From: Clostridiales bacterium
GTDB taxonomy: Bacteria; Bacillota; Clostridia; Peptostreptococcales; Anaerovoracaceae
NCBI GenBank assembly: GCA_009911365.1
Contig: QXXF01000009.1
Coordinates: 1-64,000 of the forward strand
Length of the DNA stretch: 64,000 bases
Direction of reading: 5' to 3'
Below the pieces are notes generated by a model. It saw only the letters and a list, made by a program, of their open reading frames with translations, was not told the origin of the DNA and searched no databases. A program made the position numbers and the translations under genes. Shown piece by piece: positions 1-8,876 of the stretch (position 1 is its first letter; every line of letters starts with the position of its first letter).

Positions 1-77
1 TCTCTTCTGTCGATGATCGCTTTCGCTTTTGGGCCTGGTAACGGTGTGTTGATTTTTGGTAATGCTTCTCTTAACAT
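1..77 (-). CDS. 5' end of a class III PLP-dependent aminotransferase (cut by window edge)
   Basis: Only the first 25 or so codons lie in the window. They read MLREALPKINTPLPGPKAKA and continue with IIDRR, the usual N-terminal start of class III aminotransferases of the GabT/acetylornithine type (PGPK followed by an arginine-rich turn). The ATG at 77 has a GGAGGAG ribosome site 6-7 bases upstream, and a good sigma-70 promoter lies at 122-150. The PLP-binding lysine and the rest of the enzyme are outside the window, so substrate cannot be judged. It lies downstream of the sigma-54 regulator gene in the same orientation, which suggests amino-acid catabolism. Confidence 0.72.
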   Translation of the reverse strand, partial: MLREALPKINTPLPGPKAKAIIDRR

Positions 78-121
78 TTTTAAACTCCTCCATAATCACT
101 CTACATATAAGTTACAAATTT

Positions 122-150
122 ATTCTATCCTAATTTTGCCTGGAATTCAA
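122..150 (-). promoter_or_regulatory. Sigma-70 type promoter for the aminotransferase
   Basis: On the minus strand TTGAAT (145-150) and TAGAAT (122-127) are separated by exactly 17 bases, about 45 bases before the aminotransferase start codon. The hexamers match the consensus at 5/6 and 5/6 positions. Confidence 0.55.
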
Positions 151-205
151 GGCATATCGCAAATTTTGATGCTTTTTTCACAATGTCATTCGTCTCTGAA
201 TTTTC

Positions 206-1939
206 TCATTTTTCAATAGAATCTTTAAGATGGTACTGCGCCATTTTCCGTGATACAGTGGATTGATTGACCCCCAGAGCTTCCGCTGCTTTTACGGTAG
301 TTCCGTATTCTTCTACTGCCATTTTGATCAATTCTTTTTCCAACTCTTCCACAGCTGTATCCAACCTAGTGATTTTATTCACATTCACAGATGTGTCGCT
401 GCTGTTTTCTAAAAACATTTTTGGCAGGTCATTAGCTGTGATCATTGGTTTTGGAGTAGTCAGCACCAAACGCTCGATCGTGTTTTCTAGCTGCCGTATG
501 TTACCTGGCCACGGATAGTGCTCTAATGTGGAAACGGCGCTGCTGGAGATCTGCATTTCTTTGTTGTAAGCAGCGCAAAATCGTTTAAAAAAATATTTTG
601 ACAGCAACGGAATGTCTTCTTTTCGGTTTCGCAGAGCCGGTATGCTGATAGGGATCACATTGAGCCGGTAATATAAGTCTTCCCGAAAATTTCCCAACGC
701 TACTTGCTCTTCCAGATCTTTGTTTGTGGCTGCCACTATGCGAATGTCCAGATCAATGGCAGTGGTCCCTCCTACACGGATGAGCATTTTTTCCTGCAGA
801 ACGTGCAGCAGTTTTACTTGCTGTTCCAAAGGCAGTTCACTGATTTCATCCAAAAACAGGGTCCCGCCGTTGGCCGCTTCAATGAGCCCGATCTTGCCGC
901 CCTTGCTGGCACCTGTAAACGAGCCTTCTTCATAGCCGAACAGCTCCGATTCCACAATGGAGTGAGAGATGGTCCCACAGTTCACTTTGATAAAGGGCCG
1001 GTCTTTTCTGTCGCTGAGGCTGTAAAGATATCTGGCGATAACTTCTTTTCCCGTCCCTGTTTCCCCATTGATCAGAACCGTGGCTTTTGTGGCAGCTACC
1101 ATTTTAATCAGGGTTTTGATTTCAAACATCGCATCGTTGCAGGTTATGACTTTGTCTGTTTCTTCCTCCTGAGGATTTTCGTAGGAAACGCCCTCTTCTT
1201 GCAGAGCAGCGATTTTTTTGCTGATGTTCATCTGGGTGGAATAGTCTCTGGTCACGGAAACCACTCTCTCGATCTTACCGTCTTCATCCAAAACAGGCGC
1301 ACCCATGGCCACTAGCTCTTTTCCTGTCCGTGTTGTCTGGATTACCACTTGTGGCTGTTTTGTTTCCAGTACTCTGACGGTCACAGATGGGGCAAAGATC
1401 TGCTCTTTCTCCATCTTGTAAACGTTCTTTCCCGCAAAATAGTTAGAAGTCACGCCACAGGTACGGGAAATTTTTTCTCCGGCAAATTCAATGATGCCTT
1501 TCCCGTTTGTCACCATCAGCGTCTCGTCTCCATATTCGTTGAAAACGCCGATCAGTTCTTTATTTAGCTCCAGCGTTTTCTGCGACAGACTTTCGATCCT
1601 AGCCACGTCTGTAAAATCCTCAATAAAAAACCAAACGTAGTTTCCAGATACCGCACTGCGCATTTTGATGGGCAGCCCGTTTGCCTGCGTATTGACGGAT
1701 TTTGACTCCATCAAGGCTCCGATTGCGCTTGTGTCCAGGAGGTCACTGACTTTTTCAATCTTTGCCTCGGGCTCTAGATCCAGCAGGGCCCTGGCCTTGC
1801 TGTTCATGGTCAAAATTTTGAGACTCTTTTTTTCACTTAGAATCAGTCCATCGCTACAGTTCCGCATTAAAGGTTCGTACAATTTGTGGTCGATGATCGC
1901 TCTTTCTACTGAAATTTTCAGTCCTGATTTACCATTCAT
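206..1939 (-). CDS. Sigma-54-dependent transcriptional activator (PAS-AAA+-HTH)
   Basis: This is a bacterial enhancer-binding protein that remodels sigma-54 RNA polymerase. Counting from an upstream ATG at 1954, two PAS-like sensor segments fill about residues 20-240. The AAA+ core has Walker A GETGTGKE near 297-304, Walker B GGTLFLDEI near 363, and the sigma-contact loop as GSFTGA (canonical GAFTGA) near 344. A TyrR-like Fis-type helix-turn-helix (AAEALGVNQSTVSRKM) closes the C terminus. I chose the ATG at 1939 (577 aa) because GGATGGAG precedes it, while the ATG at 1954 has only a weak site. There is no receiver domain, so it probably senses a ligand through PAS. Likely targets are the consensus sigma-54 promoters at 3349-3365 and 12524-12540. 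Confidence 0.9.
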   Translation of the reverse strand: MNGKSGLKISVERAIIDHKLYEPLMRNCSDGLILSEKKSLKILTMNSKARALLDLEPEAKIEKVSDLLDTSAIGALMESKSVNTQANGLPIKMRSAVSGNYVWFFIEDFTDVARIESLSQKTLELNKELIGVFNEYGDETLMVTNGKGIIEFAGEKISRTCGVTSNYFAGKNVYKMEKEQIFAPSVTVRVLETKQPQVVIQTTRTGKELVAMGAPVLDEDGKIERVVSVTRDYSTQMNISKKIAALQEEGVSYENPQEEETDKVITCNDAMFEIKTLIKMVAATKATVLINGETGTGKEVIARYLYSLSDRKDRPFIKVNCGTISHSIVESELFGYEEGSFTGASKGGKIGLIEAANGGTLFLDEISELPLEQQVKLLHVLQEKMLIRVGGTTAIDLDIRIVAATNKDLEEQVALGNFREDLYYRLNVIPISIPALRNRKEDIPLLSKYFFKRFCAAYNKEMQISSSAVSTLEHYPWPGNIRQLENTIERLVLTTPKPMITANDLPKMFLENSSDTSVNVNKITRLDTAVEELEKELIKMAVEEYGTTVKAAEALGVNQSTVSRKMAQYHLKDSIEK

Positions 1940-2050
1940 TGTTTTACTCTCCATCCTGTTATAAGTAAGTGTTACCTCTCAAGCATATTCTGCCCACATT
2001 TCCTACATTAATGTCTCTGGTCACTGCTGTCAATCGTCTGTGCGCTCAAT

Positions 2051-2095
2051 AGCAAAAGACACTCGAAAGCGTCTGCTCCCAAGTGTGCTTTTGCT
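2051..2095 (-). terminator. Large inverted repeat after the saccharopine-dehydrogenase-like gene
   Basis: AGCAAAAGACACT (2051-2063) pairs with AGTGTGCTTTTGCT (2082-2095) with one bulge. It sits just past the stop of the 2116-3282 gene and before the regulator gene. No T tract follows on the minus strand, so termination is possible but unproven. Confidence 0.4.
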
Positions 2096-2115
2096 CAAAA
2101 GTTCAAATATCATAA

Positions 2116-3282
2116 TTAAAGCTCTTCTGTCACTTTCGCGAATACATGAATATCTCTCTTTTCCAGTTCTCTGAAATAAATGTCCGTGTCCAAAACCTGT
2201 TCTCCGGTAAAGAATCCCTTTTCTTTCACCTGACCTCTTGCCAGCATTTTGGCTGTGATCGCACCTGGGAATCCTACGGAAAAATGGCCGTTTGACAGAC
2301 CCCACGGATGGTGATGTAGGTTCGTCTCTACTTCATACGTACATTTTTTTCCACCTTTTATTCCTGTCACAATGACTCGCAGCAGCTTCATATCATCAGG
2401 CGTTCCTGTCTTTGTGCCTGGTTTTGTTTCAAATACTTCCAGGAGAAAATCCCGCGGCGCGATTTCAACACCCTTGACATTGATCTTTTCCTCGCTGCCC
2501 AGTCCATTTTCAATAAGGAAACGCAGCCGCTCTTCAAACAGGGTCGGCAGGGCCAGCTTGAAGGCTACATTTTTGACGCCTTTGTCTTTATATGCAATTG
2601 GCATGGTGGCTACTTCGGAATGGATCATGTTGTACAGGTTCAGTCTTCCGTATGGCTCTGGAAAGTCAACGATCATCTTCCCTGAAAATGGCGGTAGTTC
2701 TACTTGTTTTCCGTCTTTGAATTCAAAGTTGTTCATGGTGAATTCTTCAATGATGGTATTTAGCGCATAAGGTGGTACGAATCCATAGCCGCTGGTGCTC
2801 CTGTTGATGATCGCATCCAAGATCAGGATGTCTTCCACTGTGTCCAGCCTGTCAGTGGCGTATTTTGTCAGTACGTTTACAATGCCTGGTGCGCTTCCAG
2901 AACCCACGATGCCGGTAATCCCCGCTTTGCGGAAATCTTCATCCCGCTCCATCTGTTCGACCGCCCAATGGAACAGGCCGCCGAAATCCGTGTAGTTTGT
3001 TTTGGATTCAATGCAGGCGTTCATAACATCCATGTTGAACACATGAGATGAACCATTGATAACCACGTCGTAGTCCGCAAGTGCTGCCGCAAGTGCTAGG
3101 GTATCCTTTAAATCTATTACTTTTGTCTCGATCTTTGGTGAGTTTACCAGTTCCTTTCTCACCTTCAGGGCTTCTTCGTTAATGTCGATCAATAAGATTT
3201 TTTCTATGTCGCTTGTTTCCACAAAATCATAAATCGCAGATAAACTCTGCCTTCCTGCTCCGCCAGTTATAGCCGCTTTCAT
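2116..3282 (-). CDS. Saccharopine dehydrogenase family NAD(P)-dependent oxidoreductase
   Basis: The 388 aa product starts with a Rossmann nucleotide-binding turn (ITGGAGRQS, residues 5-13) and an acidic residue after beta-2 (LLIDIN). It then follows the Sacchrp_dh_NADP/C-terminal two-domain layout (GGLFHWAVEQ, GSGSAPGIVNVL). Length fits stand-alone saccharopine-dehydrogenase-like or homospermidine/carboxynorspermidine-type enzymes, so the exact substrate is open. AGGAGG lies 7 bases before the ATG at 3282. Its neighbours are an aminotransferase and a sigma-54 activator, and a consensus -24/-12 promoter lies about 70 bases upstream. A role in induced amino-acid breakdown is therefore likely (inference). 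Confidence 0.85.
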   Translation of the reverse strand: MKAAITGGAGRQSLSAIYDFVETSDIEKILLIDINEEALKVRKELVNSPKIETKVIDLKDTLALAAALADYDVVINGSSHVFNMDVMNACIESKTNYTDFGGLFHWAVEQMERDEDFRKAGITGIVGSGSAPGIVNVLTKYATDRLDTVEDILILDAIINRSTSGYGFVPPYALNTIIEEFTMNNFEFKDGKQVELPPFSGKMIVDFPEPYGRLNLYNMIHSEVATMPIAYKDKGVKNVAFKLALPTLFEERLRFLIENGLGSEEKINVKGVEIAPRDFLLEVFETKPGTKTGTPDDMKLLRVIVTGIKGGKKCTYEVETNLHHHPWGLSNGHFSVGFPGAITAKMLARGQVKEKGFFTGEQVLDTDIYFRELEKRDIHVFAKVTEEL

Positions 3283-3348
3283 TTTATTTTACCTCCTTAG
3301 GCTCAACGATTTGTTTGTTTTGATGTTCCGGAAATCATTTATATAGCA

Positions 3349-3365
3349 AGCAAGGGGCGTGCCAA
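3349..3365 (-). promoter_or_regulatory. Sigma-54 (-24/-12) promoter
   Basis: The minus strand reads TTGGCACGCCCCTTGCT, a full match to the TTGGCACG-N4-TTGCW consensus. It stands about 67 bases upstream of the saccharopine-dehydrogenase-like start codon. The sigma-54 activator gene lies just downstream of that enzyme gene. Confidence 0.87.
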
Positions 3366-3556
3366 GACGAAAATTTTGAGATGTTTTTTTGATACACCGC
3401 TTATTTTCAAGGGTTTGTGGGGTTTTGCCCGTTTCTTGGAGCATTGCGCCTCATGCGCTGATGCATTTTTTTATGTTTTGGAGCATAGTGGGCGCATAGC
3501 TGTGGGACTGTCGCAAATCCGTTGGCAAACGAAATCTCATATGACACCTATTTTGT

Positions 3557-3576
3557 CGATCAATTGAAATTGATCG
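3557..3576. promoter_or_regulatory. Palindrome, candidate upstream activator site
   Basis: CGATCAATT-GA-AATTGATCG has perfect 9-base arms and lies about 200 bases upstream of the sigma-54 promoter. That is the usual distance for binding of an enhancer-binding protein. Assignment to the 206-1939 regulator is inference. Confidence 0.4.
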
Positions 3577-4072
3577 AGGAATTGTTGCCAGTGGTCGGCC
3601 GGCTGTAGCAACAAATATTTTCGTTTCACTCGGCCCCGCAGATTCGGTAAAAGTGTCATGGCTGTCATTACCCATACCGCAGTCCACTATAGAGTTTAAA
3701 TTGAAAAATCCAGGCCGTAAACCCGCCTTGCGATCTTGTGCAGCGGGTTCATATGAAAAAACTAACACTTTGAACCCGCCCCGTCTGATAGCGGATACGA
3801 GTTTAAATCTTAAACTCTGACTCGTAAACTCGCAGCTATGTTGTTTCTGTCTCCCAGCTCCCCCCAACAATCTGATTTTCTGCTATAATGCGCTCCTCGC
3901 TTCTAAATTTAAAACAAAACGCATGGACTTTGAATTTGTTTTCTGTCCATGCGCTCTGTTTGATATCATGTACTGATAAATAAGTGATGTTGTATCTAAA
4001 TTAAATGTCTGTTTCCCTAAAATCCAATTTTTTCACAATTTCTTCCACCATCTTGGAGTCTTTCTCGTCAAG
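3577..4072. other. Intergenic stretch with inverted repeats, no gene seen
   Basis: No reading frame here has a convincing start or recognisable product. It holds two further inverted repeats: GCGGGTTCA (3743-3751) with TGAACCCGC (3771-3779), and CGAGTTTA (3798-3805) with TAAACTCG (3835-3842). The word GAGTTTAAAT also occurs twice (near 3690 and 3800). It borders a run of deleted genes and may be rearranged DNA. Confidence 0.4.
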
Positions 4073-4645
4073 CTAAAAGAGCGGTCTTCTCACCTTTGCG
4101 CTCAAACCTAACCGCAGATTGAGCCCCAGTTTGTACATCTGCAGCCAATCGGCCCTTCCGCTCTTGCCGTAAAAGTCTTTATTGATGGTCATGTTCAGGA
4201 ATGGCAGCACCTCTTTCCAAAGCTTAAAGCCCTCTTCATAGTCTTTCTTTTCTACGACCGTATCCCAAATTTTTCTGCACTTTTCAGGAAAGACATTGCC
4301 AATTCCCGCTGTCCAGCCATCCGCTCCCACGATCAGCGACTGAAAGGTCCTGTGTACGGACCGGATTTCCAGTCGTATCCTTGTGGCTGGGGAACTTACG
4401 CCGATATATACGGGGACTTTTCCGTCCACATATTCGACCATAAATCTGACTAACTCCTTGTACTCATCCGCGCCAAATGTAGCGTTTTCTTGAGTCGTGC
4501 CCATTGCGAACAACGCATCAACATGGTTTTCAAGTAAAAAATCCAAGTATTCCTGCATACCACCGTAATCTACTGTTTCATTTTCATTAAAAATCGTGAT
4601 AGTTGGAACCACTACGCCTCTGCCTTCTTTGTTACATCTTCCCAT
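4073..4645 (-). pseudogene. DapA-family aldolase/synthase with internal deletion
   Basis: The N-terminal 90 residues match the dihydrodipicolinate synthase/N-acetylneuraminate lyase family (VVVPTITIFNEN, ALFAMGTTQENATF, VYIGVSSPATR). The C-terminal half also matches (LIVGADGWTAGIGNVFPE through to the C-terminal helices). The joined product is 190 aa against about 290-300 aa for the family. The part missing between them, near 4380, should hold the catalytic tyrosine and Schiff-base lysine, so the product cannot be an active class I aldolase. The deletion keeps the frame. It sits in the same orientation as two other deleted genes, which together look like a decayed carboxylate-use operon. Confidence 0.8.
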
Positions 4646-4687
4646 TTTTATCTTCCTTTCTTATTCATCTAACATTTTAAAATATTG

Positions 4688-5321
4688 TTATTTAGTTTCA
4701 AACCTGGCTTTTCCCAGCACCTCTTTGTTTAACAAATGTTTAGGCGGATTGTGATCACGAACCGTTTCCACGATTTGCTCGAAAACCTGAGTTTTCAAAT
4801 CCGCACTTGCGTCCTCTGAATAATATCCGCAATGAGGTGTCATGACAACTTTCGGATGCCCTATGAGAACGCTGGTGTTGTTGATTTCATCTTCGATCAC
4901 GTCTGTTCCAATATTCGCAAGCTTTCCACCATCAAGCGCCTTGAGAACCGCTCCTTCATCCACGACTCCTCCACGTCCAGTGATCACTAGGAGTCCTCCA
5001 GCCTTCATACGATTGATCTGGTCTTTGCCTATGATATGATGGGTGGCAGGCATGTACGGTGTGTGCACTGAAACAAAATCACTTTTTTCAAATAGCTCCT
5101 CTAAGGTTTCTGCACGGTCCACATAATGGCCGCTGAACATAGAATCCGGTATGAACGGATCGTATGCGATAAAATTCACACCAAAAGGCCGCTTCATTTC
5201 CTGTCTCCACATGTACATGCTCAAACCCATCGTCCCCGCCTCTGTTGAGGATGCCTAACTCTATTTCCGCATCACCTGAACCAACAGATGAGTTGTATGT
5301 CACAATTTTGAACTTGCTCAT
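4688..5321 (-). pseudogene. D-isomer-specific 2-hydroxyacid dehydrogenase, deleted and frameshifted
   Basis: The gene starts at 5321 (MSKFKIVTYNSSVGSGDAEI) behind an AGGAGG site. After about 27 codons it jumps, near 5240, into the middle of the NAD-binding domain in another frame (GTMGLSMYMWRQ, then NFIAYDP). The rest shows family motifs: DFVSVHTPYMPATHHIIG, GGLLVITGRGGVVDEGAVL, DVIEDE and MTPHCGYYS (catalytic His). Roughly 115-120 residues of the substrate-binding domain are gone. Its upstream neighbour in the operon is a truncated TRAP carrier gene and its downstream neighbour is a deleted DapA-like gene. Confidence 0.82.
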
Positions 5322-5337
5322 TTTAACCTCCTCCTGT

Positions 5338-6100
5338 TTACAGGAATCCCAACGTTAAGAATGGTACGTATGTGGTAGCGAATAACGCCAATAACAATGT
5401 GATGAAGAACATGGGAAAATACTTGAGCGCGTCTTCCATGCGAACGCCTGCCATGCTGGCGGCCAAATACAAATTTGCTCCGTAAGGCGGTGTCAAAATG
5501 CCGATCGTGGTGTTGAGGACCATAACGCATCCAAAGGTGATTGGAGACATGCCCGCTGCGGTAACGATCGGCAAAAGCAGCGGTGACATAATCAAAATAA
5601 TCGGTATGTTATCGACTACGCATCCTAAAACAAGTAGTATCACATTGCAGATCAGCAGTATAATGATCGGATTGTCTGTAAGGCCTGTGACCAACTCCAC
5701 TAATTTGGCTGGAACACCGGCAATGGACAAAAACTTCGCAAACGCTGTCGCTGTGCCCAGCATGAAGGCTACCATCCCGCTTAAGACCATAGCTTCTTTT
5801 AGACTCTCGTATAAAATTTTCAGAGTCAGGTTCTTGTATACAAAGAATCCAATCAATATCGCGTATACGACTGCGACTGCCGCTGATTCCGTAGGCGTAA
5901 AAATCCCTGTGTAAATGCCTCCAATAATGATCACCGGGCATAAGATCGCCCACTTCGCTGCCCAGAATTTTTTAAAGAACAGAGACACAGGCTGATGTTC
6001 AATCTTGTAAAAATTGTTTTTCTTCGCATAATACCAGGCTGAAAAGCTTAGGGTCAGCACAGTCAAGATCCCCGGCAGTATCCCAGCAATGCGATTAGAC
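5338..6100 (-). pseudogene. TRAP transporter large permease (DctM), C-terminal part only
   Basis: The readable product of about 250 aa is the C-terminal 55-60% of a DctM/SiaM large membrane subunit (normally about 425 aa). It shows the family signatures GILPG, GIFTPTESAAVAVVYA and NTTIGILTPPYGANLYLA and about seven hydrophobic segments. Upstream of about 6090 the similarity stops and stop codons appear, so the first six or so membrane segments are lost. No DctP or DctQ gene is present nearby. The product is presumably non-functional. Confidence 0.82.
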
Positions 6101-6289
6101 GACTTGTATAGCGAATATATCCACGCCTAGCTAGTAAGCGATTGAAGGCTCTCTCCTCTATGGCATCTGCGGTATAAAAAGGGCTTTGAGCGCTTCATGA
6201 ATATCTGCCATTGTCTCTACATGCTGTATTTCTCGCTAAAAGCTGCAGTGATTCTCTTCTTGTTCTCATTCAGTAATTGGTTTTGTTAC
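6101..6289. other. Non-coding junction next to the truncated TRAP gene
   Basis: I see no gene here. The stretch separates the 5' break of the DctM remnant from the terminator of the electron-transfer operon and is probably the scar of a deletion. Confidence 0.3.
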
Positions 6290-6333
6290 AAAAACCTCCT
6301 ACGGTTATTTTGCCTTTACCATAGGAGGTTTTT
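6290..6333. terminator. Bidirectional rho-independent terminator
   Basis: Perfect 12-base arms AAAAACCTCCTA (6290-6301) and TAGGAGGTTTTT (6322-6333) give a hairpin flanked by A and T runs. It lies directly after the stop of the iron-sulfur subunit gene (6337-7071). Confidence 0.85.
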
Positions 6334-6336
6334 CTT

Positions 6337-7071
6337 TCAATAACAATATAGTTCTTCATTTTTGCGGTGTCCCTTGCGATACTCTTCACTGCATGTATGG
6401 CATAGGATCGGTGCGTCATCATAGTTTCCATCAAAAAAATTTTCTTTCGTCGTGATTAAGGCACCACATTCTTCGCAGTACAAAAGTTCAAATTCGTTAT
6501 TCCAAATTTTTCTCTTCCCATTATAATCCTCGCTTTTAATTGAATGAATCGGGCATATCAATTCGCAGGACGCACATCCCAGGCAGTCCTCTGTTGGCTT
6601 TCCATATGGCGTATCAATTCTCTTTGTCACGCCTCGCCCCATGCTCTCAATCGCACCCTTGACCCAATAGTGGCACGCATTTATGCATCTTCGGCATAAA
6701 ACGCAATCCCGGCCACCTTTATTAGAGATCCTGGTATCAGGTTTTACACCACATTTTTTCATTAATTCCATAATCGTAGGGTTTTCAGGGGCCTCTGCGT
6801 AAATGAGTTGTAAAAGCATTTTACGGATCCTATGTATCGACTCCGAGTCAGTATTAATTTCCATTTCAGCTTCCGTCTCTGTTGCGCAGGCTGGCATTAA
6901 TGACACCTTGTCCCCCATTTTGACCTGCACAATACATAATCTACAACAACTATCCTTATTCAAAAAGGTTGAATCACAGCATAAAGACGGAATGAATACT
7001 CCTGCTCTGTTCGCCGCATCTAATATAGATTCTCCAAATAGCCATGGTACAGCCTTTCCATTTATCTTCAT
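6337..7071 (-). CDS. HoxU/NuoG-N-like iron-sulfur electron-transfer subunit
   Basis: Residues 1-75 form a plant-type [2Fe-2S] domain with clustered cysteines (SLCCDS, SCCRLCIVQV, PACAT). A NuoG-type segment follows, then two four-cysteine [4Fe-4S] motifs (CVLCRRCINAC near 120 and CLGCASCELICP near 165). The cysteine-rich tail (CEECG, CHTC) may bind another metal. It has no molybdopterin or H-cluster domain, so it is an electron-transfer subunit and not a catalytic one. The start at 7071 (244 aa) has AAAGGAGG 7 bases upstream and lies 2 bases past the stop of the NuoF-like gene, so they are translationally coupled. The partner catalytic enzyme is not in the window. Confidence 0.85.
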   Translation of the reverse strand: MKINGKAVPWLFGESILDAANRAGVFIPSLCCDSTFLNKDSCCRLCIVQVKMGDKVSLMPACATETEAEMEINTDSESIHRIRKMLLQLIYAEAPENPTIMELMKKCGVKPDTRISNKGGRDCVLCRRCINACHYWVKGAIESMGRGVTKRIDTPYGKPTEDCLGCASCELICPIHSIKSEDYNGKRKIWNNEFELLYCEECGALITTKENFFDGNYDDAPILCHTCSEEYRKGHRKNEELYCY

Positions 7072-7073
7072 CT

Positions 7074-8087
7074 TTAGTCCTCCTTTATCATTGCACATAC
7101 GTTAGCTGGACATCTGAGCTTCTCAATATGTTCTTCATACTCATCCTTAAAGTATTTTAATGTAGTGAGGATCGGATTGCCAATGGTCATGCCTAATGCG
7201 CAGCGCGATGCTTTTGAAGCAACAAAAGCAATTTCTTTTATTAAGTCCAAATCCTCTTTAGATCCTTTACCATTTGTGATTTTTGTCAGAATCTCCAGGA
7301 TACAGCGCAGCCCTTCCCTGCACGGCGTACAGGTCCCGCAGGATTCGTCAGCTAAAAACTCAATCATGTATTTTGCCATATCTACCACACAAATATTGTC
7401 ATCAATAACAACAATGCCTCCAGAACCTAACAAAGATCCACTTTGTTTTAAAGAATCAAAATCCAATGTCAAATCCAAATTTTCTTCTGTGATATATCCA
7501 CCTGATGGACCACCAGTTTGAATGCATTTAAGGCCATGATCATTTTCAATTCCGCCCCCAATATCGTAAATCAGCTGCCTTAACGTGATTTTTCCCATTG
7601 GGATTTCTGTCAAACCTTTATTTTTAACCGCTCCTGCCAGTGAAATGAGTTTTGTGCCACTGCAACTTTCTATTCCGATCTTTGCGTACTCTTCGCTGCC
7701 ATCTTTCAAGATCAGAGGGATATTCGCCAATGTTTCCACGTTATTAATGATCGTTGGCTGCTCCATGATTCCTTTTACTGTTGGAAGCGGAGGTTTTATG
7801 CGTGGCACGCCCGTTCTACCTTCTAACGACTCCATTAAGGCCCCCTCTTCACCACAAACATAAGAGCCTGCCGCACATATGATTTCACATTCAAAAGAGA
7901 ATTCGTTGCCTAAAACATTTTTCCCTAAAATTCCTGCTTGTTCACAGTCTTCAATGGCCCGCCGCACGCAATCAATTGCCTTTTGATATTCATTTCTAAT
8001 ATATAAATACCCCTTTTGCGCATTGATCGCATACCCCGCAATAATCATGCCTTCAATAACAGCGTAAGGTTTTTTTCTAGAATCCAA
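7074..8087 (-). pseudogene. NuoF-like NADH-binding flavoprotein, C-terminal part after a frameshift
   Basis: This is the larger part of a NuoF/HoxF/HndC-type subunit. It carries the FMN/NADH region (CGEEGALMESLEGRTGVPR), the GG-rich SLBB segment (GGPSGGYI), and the [4Fe-4S] ligand motif ESCGTCTPCREG, with the fourth Cys in ASRCALG. The frame links to the upstream 8045-8875 part through an A7 run at 8070-8076. One added A joins MDRWILE to KKPYAVIEG, exactly as in intact NuoF. Whether this is true decay, slippage or a sequencing error cannot be told from one sequence. Both halves are otherwise well kept. Confidence 0.8.
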
Positions 8088-8875
8088 CGATCCATGAATG
8101 CTCCTGGATCGCCTTCATCCCCATTCGCAACAATATATTTATCTTTTACAATCCCAGTTCTACGATCTTGCCCTGGTATATTATATGCGCTCTCCCATTT
8201 AACACCAACCGGAAAACCTGAGCCTGACCTGCCTCGAAGCCCACTTTTTTTCACTTCCTGAATCACGTACTTTTTTCTGGGGAAACCCAAAGCCTTCCTG
8301 AGACCCTTGAATCCGCCTTGTGCGATATACTCTTCTAGCGTCTCTGCCTGTATGAGCAACTTCCGTTCAAATCCGCTTTCTAAAATAGGAATGTCGCTCA
8401 TTTTCTTCAATCCTTTTGGCCAATCGTTTTCTTTATATCCGGCTACCAAAGCTTCTCCATCACCCTTTTTCAACCCACCATACCATTCATTCTGGCCGCT
8501 GGCAATTGGTGCTTCATTACATGCGCCCATGCATCTAACTATTTTTAAAGAGAATTTCCCATCATTCGTTGTTTCGCCAGCTTTAATGCCTAAAGCATTT
8601 TCTATTTCCCGAATAATATGCTCGCTTCCTTTTGTGTGACACACCGTGCCGTCACATACTTGAAAAAGGATCGTTCCCTTAGCCTCCGTATGAAAAGCAT
8701 CGTAAAAAGTAGCATTTGCAAAAATTTCCGCAGTGCTAACGTTCAAATACTTTGCGATCGCCTTAATGTGCTGCTGTGCCACATATCCATAATTGTTTTG
8801 CACATCGTGCATAATAGCAACTGAAAATCGTGCCTCACGAGGATATTGCTCTAATATTGATTTTATTTCTTTCAT
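8045..8875 (-). CDS. NuoE-NuoF fusion, N-terminal part (thioredoxin-like [2Fe-2S] plus NuoF start)
   Basis: Residues 1-150 are a NuoE/HoxE/HndA thioredoxin-like [2Fe-2S] protein with ligands in CDGTVCH and RCMGACNEAP. A linker follows, then the NuoF N-terminal glycine-rich FMN region (SGLRGRSGSGFPVGVKW) and NGDEGDPGAFMDR, where the frame breaks. Fused NuoE-NuoF polypeptides are known in anaerobes. The ATG at 8875 overlaps the end of the upstream gene (stop at 8877-8879), indicating one operon with it and the HoxU-like gene. The module would accept electrons from or give electrons to NAD(P)H. Confidence 0.82.
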   Translation of the reverse strand: MKEIKSILEQYPREARFSVAIMHDVQNNYGYVAQQHIKAIAKYLNVSTAEIFANATFYDAFHTEAKGTILFQVCDGTVCHTKGSEHIIREIENALGIKAGETTNDGKFSLKIVRCMGACNEAPIASGQNEWYGGLKKGDGEALVAGYKENDWPKGLKKMSDIPILESGFERKLLIQAETLEEYIAQGGFKGLRKALGFPRKKYVIQEVKKSGLRGRSGSGFPVGVKWESAYNIPGQDRRTGIVKDKYIVANGDEGDPGAFMDRWILEKNLTLLLKA

Positions 8876-8876
8876 C

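Noticed and set aside
704-1315. Plus-strand frame of 203 codons
   Set aside because: It lies wholly inside the AAA+ domain of the sigma-54 activator gene and has no ribosome site.
3451-3870. Minus-strand frame of 139 codons in the intergenic stretch
   Set aside because: No ribosome site, no recognisable fold, and it crosses inverted repeats; composition is unlike the neighbouring genes.
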